The position numbers and the translations under genes were made by a program. DNA of 64,000 bases from JAEZDC01 sp036676415 (GTDB lineage Bacteria; Bacteroidota; Bacteroidia; Chitinophagales; Chitinophagaceae). The notes under the pieces were generated by a model. It was not told the DNA's origin and did not search any database. It saw only the letters and a program-made list of their open reading frames with translations. The DNA is taken from assembly GCA_036676415.1 (NCBI GenBank), contig JAKFCX010000007.1:12021-76020 (forward strand), given 5' to 3'. Below, piece by piece: positions 34,744 through 43,833 of the stretch (the stretch's first letter is position 1; the number at the start of each line of letters is the position of its first letter).

Positions 34744-37700
34744 TCAACTCTTAGGGAAAAGGATTTCGAATTTAGTTCCATCTCCAGGTACACTTTCAGC
34801 TTTAATAAATCCTTTGTGGTTGTCAACTATTTTTTTACAAATGGCCAATCCAATTCCGGAACCCTGGTAAGAATTACCTTCGAGCCTTTGAAAAATGCCA
34901 AAAATTTTATCTGCATATTTCTGTTCGAAGCCAATACCATTATCATTCACTTCTATCAGGTGAAATTTCTTTCCGTCGATATTGAGATCATCGGATAACT
35001 TCTTAGGAACTGCCTTCCGTTTTATTTGGATGCGAGGCTTATTGGCTTCATTAAATTTAAGTCCATTGCTGATAAGGTTTTGAAACAGTTGATGCATTTG
35101 TCCAGGCACAGCATGTATCACCGGCAGGTTTTCTGTAATCACCTCGGCATTTTTATCCTTAATGGTGATCTCAAGATCATCTTTTATCCGGTGAATGATC
35201 TCATTCAGATCGGTTTCTACAAATGGGATTTCAGTGTTAGACAAACGGGAAAGTGTTAGAATATCATCTACCAGTGTTTGCATCCTGTTAGATGAGTTGA
35301 TCATTTTCTCAATGTATTTGAACTCTGCTTCATCAAGCTTATCCTGTGCTTTTTCTCTTAAGATGTTTCCAAAAGCCTGAATTTTTCTTAACGGTTCTTT
35401 CAGATCATGCGAAGCTACAGATGCAAACTGCAACAGGTCAAGATTGGATTTCTCCAGCTTATTAGTAGTTACTTTCAGTTCTTCATATCCCTGTGCAAGC
35501 AGGTCGACTGCTTTTTTTCTTTCGGTTACATCGGTGAAAGTAGTTACCAGGCCATCCATCATCTTTACACAAACAATATCATACCATCGCTGTTGCTTTT
35601 CGTAAAAGAATTCGATCTGCATTGTTTTTCCTGTTTCCACCACTCCGATATATTGTTGGAAGAAAGTGCCGGACATCTCAGGGAAGCTTTTCCTGAGCCG
35701 CTTCCCAACTAATTCACCTGGCTGCAGGTGCAACATGATTTCTGCCGACCGGTTTACACTGATATATTCAAAATCAATGATCTTATTGTCCTGGTCTCGT
35801 ATCGCTTTCTTAGCAAGTATCCCACTGGTAGAACTGTTTAATACCGCTTCAAGAATACTTGTAAGTGTTTTTAGCTGTGATACATCAATGAAATTTACCA
35901 CAACGCCGTCGATCTTTTTATCCTGGCGATAAAACGGGGCAAGCCTCATCAGGTAAGTAGTTCCTTCATTCATCACTACTTCCTGCTCCTCCCTGGTACC
36001 CGATTTCATCACAGCCTTAATACGCTGAACAAATTTATCGTCTCTAAAGTTTGTTGAAAGGTCAGTTATAGATCTGCCAATATCACTTTCGATCAGGTTG
36101 ATCTGCTTTTTCGCAAAAGGTGTATACTTTCTTACGATAAGGTTTTTATCAATCAATATTTGTCCAACTTCAGAGTTGTTGAAGTAATTATTCAGGTCAT
36201 CGTTTAATTCTATCAGTTCCTTTATCTTAAGTTGGTGTTCTGCATTAACAGTATGGAGTTCTTCATTCAACGACTGCAATTCTTCATTAGTACTTTGCAA
36301 CTCTTCGTTCGAGGAAATGATCTCTTCGTTACTCGACTGTAACTCTTCATTTGCAGATTCGACTTCCTCGATCACAGCCTGCAGATTCTCTTTTGTGTCC
36401 CTCAGTTCCATTTCAAGTTCTTCCAGTTGTTTACCACTAGATTCTTTTGTACCTGCAACTGATGATTTGCCAACTGGTTTTAACTCCTGCTCCAGTTCAT
36501 TAAGAATAATAAATAAGAAAGGCTGCAGGTAAGTTTTTTGATTCAGATACGGTTTAATAACAATATTTATCGTTCGAATTTTTTTCCCTGCCTCAACTTT
36601 CACTTTTTTCTGTACAACCTTTTCGTTGTCTTTTATCGCTTTTCTTATCCCGGTACTTAAAGCAATCGAAAGGTCAGGCGGAACAAGTTTTAGGAGATTA
36701 AAATTGAAGTTTCCTTCGGGAAAACTGATAAAATTCTTGAAGGCACCGATAGCTTGTTTAACCTCGAAATCTTTATCAATAAAAATACCTGCAAACTGGT
36801 ATTCGTCCAGCAAAGTGTCTTTAAAAATCTCTGCAAGATGCGATAATGCATTCTTTGCTTTTGGAGAGGGGAGATGAAGAAAAGGTTTTTCACCAGGATT
36901 CAGAAAGGCTTCATATTCTCCAGTCTTAATCTTGCTGATACATTTGTAGATCTTCCATTTCTTATCAACTTCTTTCATCACATCCTTCAGCACACCAATA
37001 TTTTCACTGTTGCCGAGAAAGAGATAGGCATCTTCGTTCAAAGCGAAATGAAACTTTTGCAGGATGTTCTTCTGCAGAATGTTGTTCATATAGATGAGCA
37101 TATTTCTGCAGGTTAGCAGGTCTATCCTGCTGAACGGAGGATCTTTTGTGATATCATGTTTCGCAAATACTACGATCTTTCTTAATGAAGGAGACACTTT
37201 GTAAACACTTCCTTCTTTAATGAAGAACCGCTTTAGCCTTTCCTGCGAAATGTTTTTTACGGATTCAGCCGAATATTGGCCTTTAGATCCAACATCGATA
37301 GCTGATTGGTCTATATCGGTGGCAAATATCTTAACGCTGATGTCATGTCTTTTATGAATTTCAATATACTCTTCAAAAAGCATGGCAAGTGAATAAGCTT
37401 CTTCACCTGTGCTGGATGCTACAACCCAAACTTTTATTGTATCACCGGTATCTTTCTTGGCAAACAATGCAGGGATAACGTCTGTTCTAATGATCTCAAA
37501 TGCATCTTCATCTCTAAAGAAGCTGGTTACATTAATGAGAAATTCGGTGCAAAGTGCTTTTACTTCTTCAGGGTTGGTTGTAAGATGGGTGTAATATTCG
37601 CCAAGGCTTTTCATGCCTTTTTCACCCATTCTTTTTGCCAATCTACGGTTGAGCGTTGGACGTTTATAATGGCTAAAGTCTTGTTGGGTTACTTTATAAA

Positions 37701-38376
37701 TAAGGTTGAGTATATCTGCAATTATAGCTTCGTCCTGGTTAGTAAGCTGATTGAACGATCTGATCAATGGAGCTTCTTTTAAAAAGCTGATCATTTCTTC
37801 ACCCATTAATTCAGGAGCAAGTATCAGGTCGGCATATCCTGTTGCAATTGCACTGTTCGGCATCCCATCAAATTCAGCTGAACCGGGATCTTGTACGATT
37901 ACCGTTCCACCGTGATTTTTTATTGCTGCTATACCTCTGGATCCATCACTACCAGTGCCGGATAAAATTACGGCTACGGCTTTTTCGCCAACATCTTTGG
38001 CAAGCGATTCAAAAAAAGAATCGATGGTAGTATTGGGGTGATTATTTCTCAGCTTATCATGCAATTGCAGTTTCCCTTTCACCACTGTAAGAATTTTCTT
38101 TGGTGGAATCAGGTAAATGCAATTCGGTTTAAGCGGCATTCCTTCTTTGGCTTCGATTACCTGCATCACGGTGTGTTTAGCAAGCAACTCTGCCATCAGA
38201 CTTTTATAGTCTGGAGAAAGATGTTGAATTACAACGAATGAGAAGCCAGTGTCATTGGGAATATTGTCGAAGAATTCATTGATTGCTTCCAGGCCACCGG
38301 CCGAAGCACCAACTCCAACAACATATCCGCCAGATGCTGCAGCTCCATCAGCAGGATTTTTTGTTTTTCGAGGCAT
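34744..38376 (-). CDS. CheB-CheR-PAS-histidine kinase fusion
   Basis: 1210-aa multidomain sensor. Order: a CheB-type methylesterase domain (S25, H52, D144; GASAGGLEA, IQHLSPD, SGTGSDGSRG); a CheR-type methyltransferase domain (about 210-470; VWVVASSTGEEAYSLAMLF, HDITKDPPFSRIDLLTCRNM); a coiled coil (ELQSSNEEIISSNEELQSTN, about 650-715); one or two PAS domains (about 715-965); HisKA with H990 (ASHDLKEPLRK); and an HATPase with DNGIGF and GSGIGLAICKKIV. There is no receiver domain and no membrane helix, so it is cytoplasmic. I chose ATG 38376, since the ORF upstream is A/T-rich intergenic DNA. It is divergent from the receiver gene at 38437, its likely partner. The CheB and CheR domains suggest methylation-type input or adaptor roles rather than true chemotaxis, because no che genes are near. 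Confidence 0.95.
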   Translation of the reverse strand: MPRKTKNPADGAAASGGYVVGVGASAGGLEAINEFFDNIPNDTGFSFVVIQHLSPDYKSLMAELLAKHTVMQVIEAKEGMPLKPNCIYLIPPKKILTVVKGKLQLHDKLRNNHPNTTIDSFFESLAKDVGEKAVAVILSGTGSDGSRGIAAIKNHGGTVIVQDPGSAEFDGMPNSAIATGYADLILAPELMGEEMISFLKEAPLIRSFNQLTNQDEAIIADILNLIYKVTQQDFSHYKRPTLNRRLAKRMGEKGMKSLGEYYTHLTTNPEEVKALCTEFLINVTSFFRDEDAFEIIRTDVIPALFAKKDTGDTIKVWVVASSTGEEAYSLAMLFEEYIEIHKRHDISVKIFATDIDQSAIDVGSKGQYSAESVKNISQERLKRFFIKEGSVYKVSPSLRKIVVFAKHDITKDPPFSRIDLLTCRNMLIYMNNILQKNILQKFHFALNEDAYLFLGNSENIGVLKDVMKEVDKKWKIYKCISKIKTGEYEAFLNPGEKPFLHLPSPKAKNALSHLAEIFKDTLLDEYQFAGIFIDKDFEVKQAIGAFKNFISFPEGNFNFNLLKLVPPDLSIALSTGIRKAIKDNEKVVQKKVKVEAGKKIRTINIVIKPYLNQKTYLQPFLFIILNELEQELKPVGKSSVAGTKESSGKQLEELEMELRDTKENLQAVIEEVESANEELQSSNEEIISSNEELQSTNEELQSLNEELHTVNAEHQLKIKELIELNDDLNNYFNNSEVGQILIDKNLIVRKYTPFAKKQINLIESDIGRSITDLSTNFRDDKFVQRIKAVMKSGTREEQEVVMNEGTTYLMRLAPFYRQDKKIDGVVVNFIDVSQLKTLTSILEAVLNSSTSGILAKKAIRDQDNKIIDFEYISVNRSAEIMLHLQPGELVGKRLRKSFPEMSGTFFQQYIGVVETGKTMQIEFFYEKQQRWYDIVCVKMMDGLVTTFTDVTERKKAVDLLAQGYEELKVTTNKLEKSNLDLLQFASVASHDLKEPLRKIQAFGNILREKAQDKLDEAEFKYIEKMINSSNRMQTLVDDILTLSRLSNTEIPFVETDLNEIIHRIKDDLEITIKDKNAEVITENLPVIHAVPGQMHQLFQNLISNGLKFNEANKPRIQIKRKAVPKKLSDDLNIDGKKFHLIEVNDNGIGFEQKYADKIFGIFQRLEGNSYQGSGIGLAICKKIVDNHKGFIKAESVPGDGTKFEILFPKS

Positions 38377-38436
38377 AAAAAATGAGTATACAAATATGCT
38401 TATATTTACTTTTACTTTAATGGATTTGTTCTTAAA

Positions 38437-38853
38437 ATGGATAAAAAAATTCGTATTCTTCTGATTGAAGATGATGTAGACGACGTGGAATTGCTGCAAG
38501 AATCTTTGAATTCTCGAAATATACCATTCGCCATGAATGTTATTAAAGATGGCAGCGCTGCAGTTTCATTTTGTGAAAATTCCTCCGACTTCCTTCCCGA
38601 TATTATAGTAATGGATTTTAACCTGCCCAGGGTTCATGGAAGAGATGTAATAGCAAAAATTCGATGCAATGGTAAATTTGCCAATATACCCATTCTCGTG
38701 TTAAGTACTTCTTCTGCTAAAGAAGATATCGCTTATGCCAGCAAGATTGGTGCAGATAAATATCTCATCAAGCCGGCAACCATCGAAGCAATCCAGGAAA
38801 CAGTTGAAACAATTGTTGCCATGGCGACCGGAAGAACCATTTCTTCCATGTGA
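38437..38853 (+). CDS. Single-domain response regulator
   Basis: 138-aa protein made only of a receiver domain: acidic pocket E11/D12/D13, phospho-acceptor D60 (VMDFNLP), S90/T91, and K112 (LIKP). It has the Rcp1-like loops seen in regulators partnered with phytochrome- or PAS-type kinases. No output domain. It lies 60 bp from, and divergent to, the large CheB/CheR kinase gene, so a phospho-relay with that kinase is a reasonable inference. Confidence 0.92.
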   Translation: MDKKIRILLIEDDVDDVELLQESLNSRNIPFAMNVIKDGSAAVSFCENSSDFLPDIIVMDFNLPRVHGRDVIAKIRCNGKFANIPILVLSTSSAKEDIAYASKIGADKYLIKPATIEAIQETVETIVAMATGRTISSM

Positions 38854-39000
38854 TATTCACAAGCTGGTATTATTTATGTAAGACATGACGTCGAGCCGCA
38901 TAATGATGACCGAATTACCTAACCTTTAGATTGATATGAGTGGTCTGGATTACAACCATACCCTTTAGTAGTAGTTCGTAAACTTGAAAGCTTTTTGATT

Positions 39001-39008
39001 TAGCTTTG
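39001..39008 (+). promoter_or_regulatory. -7 promoter box of the nucleotide-sugar operon
   Basis: TAGCTTTG is a full TAnnTTTG match, 18 nt before ATG 39027. No clear -33 TTG at standard spacing. Confidence 0.4.
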
Positions 39009-39026
39009 CGGCCTAAAAAATTGTTT

Positions 39027-40157
39027 ATGAGACCGTTGCAAATGGTTGATCTGAAAACTCAGTATCAAAAAATAAAATCAGAAGTAGATAAAGCTGTTAT
39101 TGATGTATTTGAAAGTACAGCATTTATAAATGGTCAGCAGGTACAGGATTTTTCCAAAAGTCTTGCAAGCTATTTAAACATAAAAGAGGTGATACCTTGT
39201 GCCAATGGTACCGATGCTTTGCAGATAGCCATGATGGCTTTAGGATTACAACCAGGTGATGAAGTGATCACTCCATCATTTACCTATATAGCAACAACAG
39301 AAGTAGTTGCTTTACTTAAACTGAAACCTGTTTTTGTAGAAGTAGATAAGCAAACGTTTTGCATCGATCCTGAAAGCATTAGGAAAGCAATAACACCAAA
39401 AACAAAAGCAATCGTTCCGGTACATCTCTACGGTCATGTAGCACCGATGGAAGAGATCATGAAGATCGCTGCTGAACATGATTTATATGTTATCGAAGAT
39501 GTGGCACAGGCAATTGGTGCAGATTATACTTTTAGTAATGGTACGAAAAAGAAAGCAGGTACAATTGGAACGGTTGGATGTACATCTTTCTTTCCGAGTA
39601 AGAATCTTGGTTGTTATGGTGATGGCGGGGCCATTTTTACTGATGATGTTGCATTAGCCAAAAGATTGAAAATGGTAGCCAATCATGGACAGGAAAAAAA
39701 ATATTATCATGAAGTTGTAGGATGTAATTCAAGGTTAGATACAGTTCAGGCAGCAGTACTAAATATTAAACTCAGGTTTTTAGATGAATATATTGCCGCA
39801 CGAACAAAAGCCGCAGATTTTTACGACAAGGCGTTTGCTGGTAATTCAAGGATCAGAACACCATTCAGAGCTGATTACGGATCTCATGTATTTCATCAGT
39901 ATACTTTGATATTAGATGGCGTTGACAGGGATGGATTGAACGAATATCTCGCTTCAAAAGGTATTCCTTCAATGATCTATTATCCTGTTCCTGGACATAA
40001 ACAAAGGATGTTCGATTCATTTGATTTGCCGGCCCTGGATTTGCCGGTTACCGATTGGTTAACTGAAAGAGTGATCTCGCTACCAATGCACACAGAATTA
40101 GATGAAGAACAGTTAAACTTTATTACATCGTCAGTATTAGAATACGTGAACAAATAA
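39027..40157 (+). CDS. DegT/DnrJ/EryC1/StrS aminotransferase (WbpE-like)
   Basis: 376-aa PLP-dependent sugar aminotransferase. Motifs: QMVDLKTQYQKIKSEVDKAV at the start, CANGTDALQIAMMALGLQPG, DVAQAIGADY, the PLP lysine in SFFPSKNLGCYGDGG, and NSRLDTVQAAVLNIKLRFLD. The start MRPLQMVDLKTQYQ at 39027 is preferred over an earlier TTG at 39006. In the UDP-ManNAc3NAcA route WbpE aminates the 3-keto UDP-GlcNAcA made by WbpA and WbpB; WbpA-like is present at 42459 but no WbpB or WbpD is in this window. It is the first gene of the operon. Confidence 0.9.
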   Translation: MRPLQMVDLKTQYQKIKSEVDKAVIDVFESTAFINGQQVQDFSKSLASYLNIKEVIPCANGTDALQIAMMALGLQPGDEVITPSFTYIATTEVVALLKLKPVFVEVDKQTFCIDPESIRKAITPKTKAIVPVHLYGHVAPMEEIMKIAAEHDLYVIEDVAQAIGADYTFSNGTKKKAGTIGTVGCTSFFPSKNLGCYGDGGAIFTDDVALAKRLKMVANHGQEKKYYHEVVGCNSRLDTVQAAVLNIKLRFLDEYIAARTKAADFYDKAFAGNSRIRTPFRADYGSHVFHQYTLILDGVDRDGLNEYLASKGIPSMIYYPVPGHKQRMFDSFDLPALDLPVTDWLTERVISLPMHTELDEEQLNFITSSVLEYVNK

Positions 40158-40167
40158 AATAATAATA

Positions 40168-41466
40168 ATGAAATTAGCTGTTGTAGGAACAGGTTATGTA
40201 GGCTTAGTAACAGGAACCTGTTTCGCTGAAACAGGCAATTATGTTACCTGTATAGACATTGATCAGAAGAAAGTAGAAAAGTTATCAGCAGGACAGATCA
40301 CCATTTTTGAACCTGGACTGGAAAAGCTTTTTGCAAGAAATCTTAAAGAAGAGCGACTGACTTTCACTACTTCTTTAGCAGATGGTATTAAAGATGCTGA
40401 GGTTATTTTTCTTGCGTTACCTACACCTCCTGGTGAAGATGGTTCTGCTGATCTTAGTTATATCCTGAAAGTCTCTGAAGACCTCGGGAAACTTTTAACT
40501 GACTACAAGGTAATTATTGATAAGAGTACTGTACCGGTTGGAACTGCAGATAAAGTTAGGGAAACGATACAGAAAGGGTTCAAGGGAGAATTTGATGTGG
40601 TATCAAACCCGGAGTTTCTTAGAGAAGGAATGGCCGTAGAAGATTTTATGAAGCCAGACAGGGTTGTTATTGGAACAACTTCCGAAAGAGCACAGAAGTT
40701 AATGCTTGATTTGTATGCTCCATTTGTTCGACAGGGTAACCCCATCATTTTTATGGACGAGAAGTCTGCAGAGCTTACTAAATATGCAGCAAACTCTTTC
40801 CTTGCTACAAAAATATCTTTCATGAATGAGATCGCTCAGCTTTGTGAAAGATTAGGAGCAGATGTTGATATGGTAAGAAAAGGAATGGGTACTGATGAGA
40901 GAATAGGAAGACGTTTTTTGTTTCCGGGTATTGGTTATGGTGGAAGTTGTTTCCCGAAAGATGTGCAGGCACTTGCCAGGTCTTCTTCTGAAGTGAACTA
41001 TGATTTCAAAATTTTAGAAGCTGTGATGGAAGTGAATAAGAAACAGAAGCAACATCTCATCCCCAAAATAAAAGAACATTATGGCAGCCTTAGCGGAAAG
41101 AAGTTTGCACTCTGGGGCCTGGCATTTAAACCAAATACAGATGATATCAGGGAAGCACCAGCGCTTGAAATGATAGATGCATTGGTGAGTGAAGGTGCAA
41201 AGGTTTGTGCTTACGATCCAGAGGCTATGAATAATGTAAGAAACCTTATCGGTCATAAGATCAGTTATTCAGCAGACCAGTATTCTGCTTTGGACGATGC
41301 TGATGGTCTTATCATTGCTACCGAGTGGAACGAGTTCCGTACACCTGATTTTGAAAAGATAGAAAAACTGCTCAAACAAAAAGCGATTTTCGATGGTAGA
41401 AATGTATTTGATGTTGAACAGATCAAAAAGAAGGGATTTCATTATATAAGCATTGGCCGACCTTAA
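40168..41466 (+). CDS. ugd: UDP-glucose 6-dehydrogenase
   Basis: 432-aa NAD-dependent enzyme making UDP-glucuronate. Rossmann start MKLAVVGTGYVGLVTGTCFA, the FEPGLEKLF strand, a central dimer helix, and the catalytic Cys in GIGYGGSCFPKDVQAL, with the KFALWGLAFKPNTDDIREAP C-terminal domain. It follows the aminotransferase gene by 10 bp, and the next gene would use its product. This is the standard Ugd/TuaD type, unlike the TviB-type dehydrogenase two genes on. Confidence 0.95.
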   Translation: MKLAVVGTGYVGLVTGTCFAETGNYVTCIDIDQKKVEKLSAGQITIFEPGLEKLFARNLKEERLTFTTSLADGIKDAEVIFLALPTPPGEDGSADLSYILKVSEDLGKLLTDYKVIIDKSTVPVGTADKVRETIQKGFKGEFDVVSNPEFLREGMAVEDFMKPDRVVIGTTSERAQKLMLDLYAPFVRQGNPIIFMDEKSAELTKYAANSFLATKISFMNEIAQLCERLGADVDMVRKGMGTDERIGRRFLFPGIGYGGSCFPKDVQALARSSSEVNYDFKILEAVMEVNKKQKQHLIPKIKEHYGSLSGKKFALWGLAFKPNTDDIREAPALEMIDALVSEGAKVCAYDPEAMNNVRNLIGHKISYSADQYSALDDADGLIIATEWNEFRTPDFEKIEKLLKQKAIFDGRNVFDVEQIKKKGFHYISIGRP

Positions 41467-41478
41467 TTTCATTTCAAT

Positions 41479-42462
41479 ATGTCAACAAAACGTGTACTCA
41501 TAACAGGTGCTGCTGGTTTCTTAGGATCGCATTTATGTGATCGATTCATCAAGGAAGGATTTCATGTAATAGCGATGGATAATCTTGTTACGGGTGATAT
41601 GAAGAACATCGAACATCTTTTCCCGAATAAGAATTTCGAGTTCTATTATCACGATGTAACCAAGTTCATTCATGTTCCTGGAAAGCTGGATTACATTCTG
41701 CACTTTGCATCTCCGGCTAGTCCGATTGATTACCTGAAGATCCCGATTCAAACGTTGAAAGTGGGAGCATTGGGAACACATAATTGCCTGGGACTTGCAA
41801 AAGAGAAAGGTGCAAGAATTCTTGTAGCATCTACCAGTGAGGTCTATGGAGATCCTTTGGTTCATCCACAAACGGAAGAATATTGGGGTAATGTAAATCC
41901 TGTTGGACCAAGAGGAGTGTATGATGAAGCAAAACGTTACATGGAAGCCATCACCATGGCATATCATACATTTCATAATGTTGAGACAAGGATCGTAAGA
42001 ATATTCAATACATATGGCCCGAGAATGAGACTGAACGATGGAAGAGCCTTACCGGCCTTTATCGGACAAGCTTTACGGGGTGAAGATCTTACAGTATTTG
42101 GAGATGGTAGCCAGACAAGATCTTTTTGCTACGTTGACGATCTTATTGAAGGGATTTACCGCTTATTAATGAGTGATTATTCTTCACCTGTTAATGTTGG
42201 AAATCCAGATGAAATATCATTGAAAGATTTTGCGGAAGAAGTGTTGAAGTTAACGGGTTCAACAGTGAAGATTTCCTATCAACCTTTACCTGCAGATGAC
42301 CCTAAACAGCGAAAGCCTGATATTACAAAAGCAAAAGAACTACTCGGCTGGGAGCCAAAAGTGCATCGCAGTGAAGGTTTGAAAGTAACTTATGACTATT
42401 TTAGCGCCCTTCCACAAGAAGAACTTTATAAACAACCAAAAGAATTTAATAGTAATAAATGA
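41479..42462 (+). CDS. uxs: UDP-glucuronate decarboxylase (UDP-xylose synthase)
   Basis: 327-aa extended SDR that decarboxylates UDP-glucuronate to UDP-xylose. GxxGxxG: GAAGFLGSHL. Core catalytic segment: STSEVYGDPLVHPQ, then GVYDEAKRYMEAITMAYH with the Tyr-x-x-x-Lys pair. GPRMRLNDGRALPAF and SFCYVDDLIEGIY are diagnostic for UXS. Twelve bp after ugd, so product and substrate genes are adjacent. Its end overlaps the next gene by four bases (ATGA). Confidence 0.95.
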   Translation: MSTKRVLITGAAGFLGSHLCDRFIKEGFHVIAMDNLVTGDMKNIEHLFPNKNFEFYYHDVTKFIHVPGKLDYILHFASPASPIDYLKIPIQTLKVGALGTHNCLGLAKEKGARILVASTSEVYGDPLVHPQTEEYWGNVNPVGPRGVYDEAKRYMEAITMAYHTFHNVETRIVRIFNTYGPRMRLNDGRALPAFIGQALRGEDLTVFGDGSQTRSFCYVDDLIEGIYRLLMSDYSSPVNVGNPDEISLKDFAEEVLKLTGSTVKISYQPLPADDPKQRKPDITKAKELLGWEPKVHRSEGLKVTYDYFSALPQEELYKQPKEFNSNK

Positions 42463-43751
42463 TCTACGATTCATTAGTTAAGAAAGAGGCAAAGATTGCC
42501 ATCATTGGGTTAGGTTATGTTGGATTGCCTATTGCTTTGGCTTTCGGAAAGAAGGTGCCGGTAATTGGTTTCGACATTAGCAAGAACAAAGTTGAAATGC
42601 TGAAGGAAGGTATTGACCCTGCTAAAGAAATGACAAGTGAAGACTTTGTTGGAAGTGATATTACCTTCACAGATTCCCAGGAAGAATTGAAGCAGGCCAA
42701 CTTTTTTATCGTTGCTGTGCCTACACCTGTAGATGATCACAACGTTCCTGATTTAAGACCCGTAAAAGGTGCTTCCGAAGTAATAGGCCATGCACTAAAG
42801 AAAGGGGATTATGTAGTTTTCGAATCAACTGTATATCCCGGCTGTACTGAAGAAGATTGTTTGCCGATCATTGAAAGGATCAGTGGATTAAAAATGGGCC
42901 CCGATTTCAAGATGGGTTATTCACCAGAAAGAATTAACCCGGGCGATAAAACTCATACACTTCAGAATGTAATAAAGATCGTTTCAGGATCTGATGCAGA
43001 AGCATTGGACCAGGTGGCAAAAGTGTATGAATTAATTGTAGAAGCAGGAGTGCATCGTGCCTCTACCATCAAAGTGGCAGAAGCTGCCAAGGTGATTGAA
43101 AATACACAGCGTGATCTGAACATTGCATTGATGAACGAACTTTCGATCATCTTCGACAGGCTTGGTATTAATACCTATGACGTTTTAGAAGCTGCAGGAA
43201 CCAAGTGGAACTTCCTGAAGTTCTCTCCAGGTCTTGTTGGTGGACATTGCATTGGTGTAGATCCATATTATCTTACATATAAAGCTGCTGAAGTTGGCTT
43301 TAACTCAAGAGTGATCCTCGCTGGTCGTTATATCAACGATAACATGCCGAACTATCTCCATAAAAAGGTATTGCAGCATGTTATTACACATAACGATAAT
43401 GTGAAGGATTCAAAAGTCCTGGTGATGGGTGCAACTTTTAAAGAAGATGTGGCTGATGTTAGAAATTCGAAAGTGGCACATGTGGTTAATAATCTTCGTG
43501 CTTATAATATACCTGTTGATGTAGTTGATCCACATGCTGATTCTGAAGAATTGCAACATGAGTATGGATTTGGGCTTGCAAAAGAAATAGGTACAGGTTA
43601 TGCAGCGGTGGTTTTAACTGTGGCTCATAAGGAATACACACAGTTTGATGATGCATATTTTGCTTCCATTACCAAGCCTGATGCCTTGATCGCTGATTTG
43701 AAAGGAACATACAGAGGTAAGATCACTTCACGTCCTTATTTTTGTTTCTGA
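42459..43751 (+). CDS. UDP-N-acetylhexosamine 6-dehydrogenase (WbpA/TviB type)
   Basis: 430-aa nucleotide-sugar dehydrogenase. Starts IAIIGLGYVGLPIALAFGKK; the active-site Cys lies in SPGLVGGHCIGVDPYYLTYK, and VESTVYPGC-type motif appears as VVFESTVYPGCTEEDC. These features match the UDP-GlcNAc/UDP-GalNAc dehydrogenase branch (WbpA, WbpO, TviB) rather than Ugd. It overlaps uxs by four bases. A WbpA activity would fit with the WbpE-like first gene, but the choice between GlcNAc and GalNAc cannot be made here. A terminator follows. Confidence 0.93.
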   Translation: MIYDSLVKKEAKIAIIGLGYVGLPIALAFGKKVPVIGFDISKNKVEMLKEGIDPAKEMTSEDFVGSDITFTDSQEELKQANFFIVAVPTPVDDHNVPDLRPVKGASEVIGHALKKGDYVVFESTVYPGCTEEDCLPIIERISGLKMGPDFKMGYSPERINPGDKTHTLQNVIKIVSGSDAEALDQVAKVYELIVEAGVHRASTIKVAEAAKVIENTQRDLNIALMNELSIIFDRLGINTYDVLEAAGTKWNFLKFSPGLVGGHCIGVDPYYLTYKAAEVGFNSRVILAGRYINDNMPNYLHKKVLQHVITHNDNVKDSKVLVMGATFKEDVADVRNSKVAHVVNNLRAYNIPVDVVDPHADSEELQHEYGFGLAKEIGTGYAAVVLTVAHKEYTQFDDAYFASITKPDALIADLKGTYRGKITSRPYFCF

Positions 43752-43767
43752 TAAATGTATTTTAATG

Positions 43768-43800
43768 AATGTCCTGCACCACAATGCAGGACATTTTTAT
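43768..43800 (+). terminator. Terminator of the nucleotide-sugar operon
   Basis: An 11-bp perfect stem AATGTCCTGCA/TGCAGGACATT with a six-base loop and T run. It separates the operon from rfbD. Confidence 0.9.
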
Positions 43801-43833
43801 TTTATCTCGTCCAAATTGTAATTTTAGCAATAT

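Noticed and set aside
38854..39000. ACAAGCTGGTATTAT, shared with a site at about 17310, as a further repeat family
   Set aside because: A single 15-bp match between two intergenic sites is not enough to call a family.
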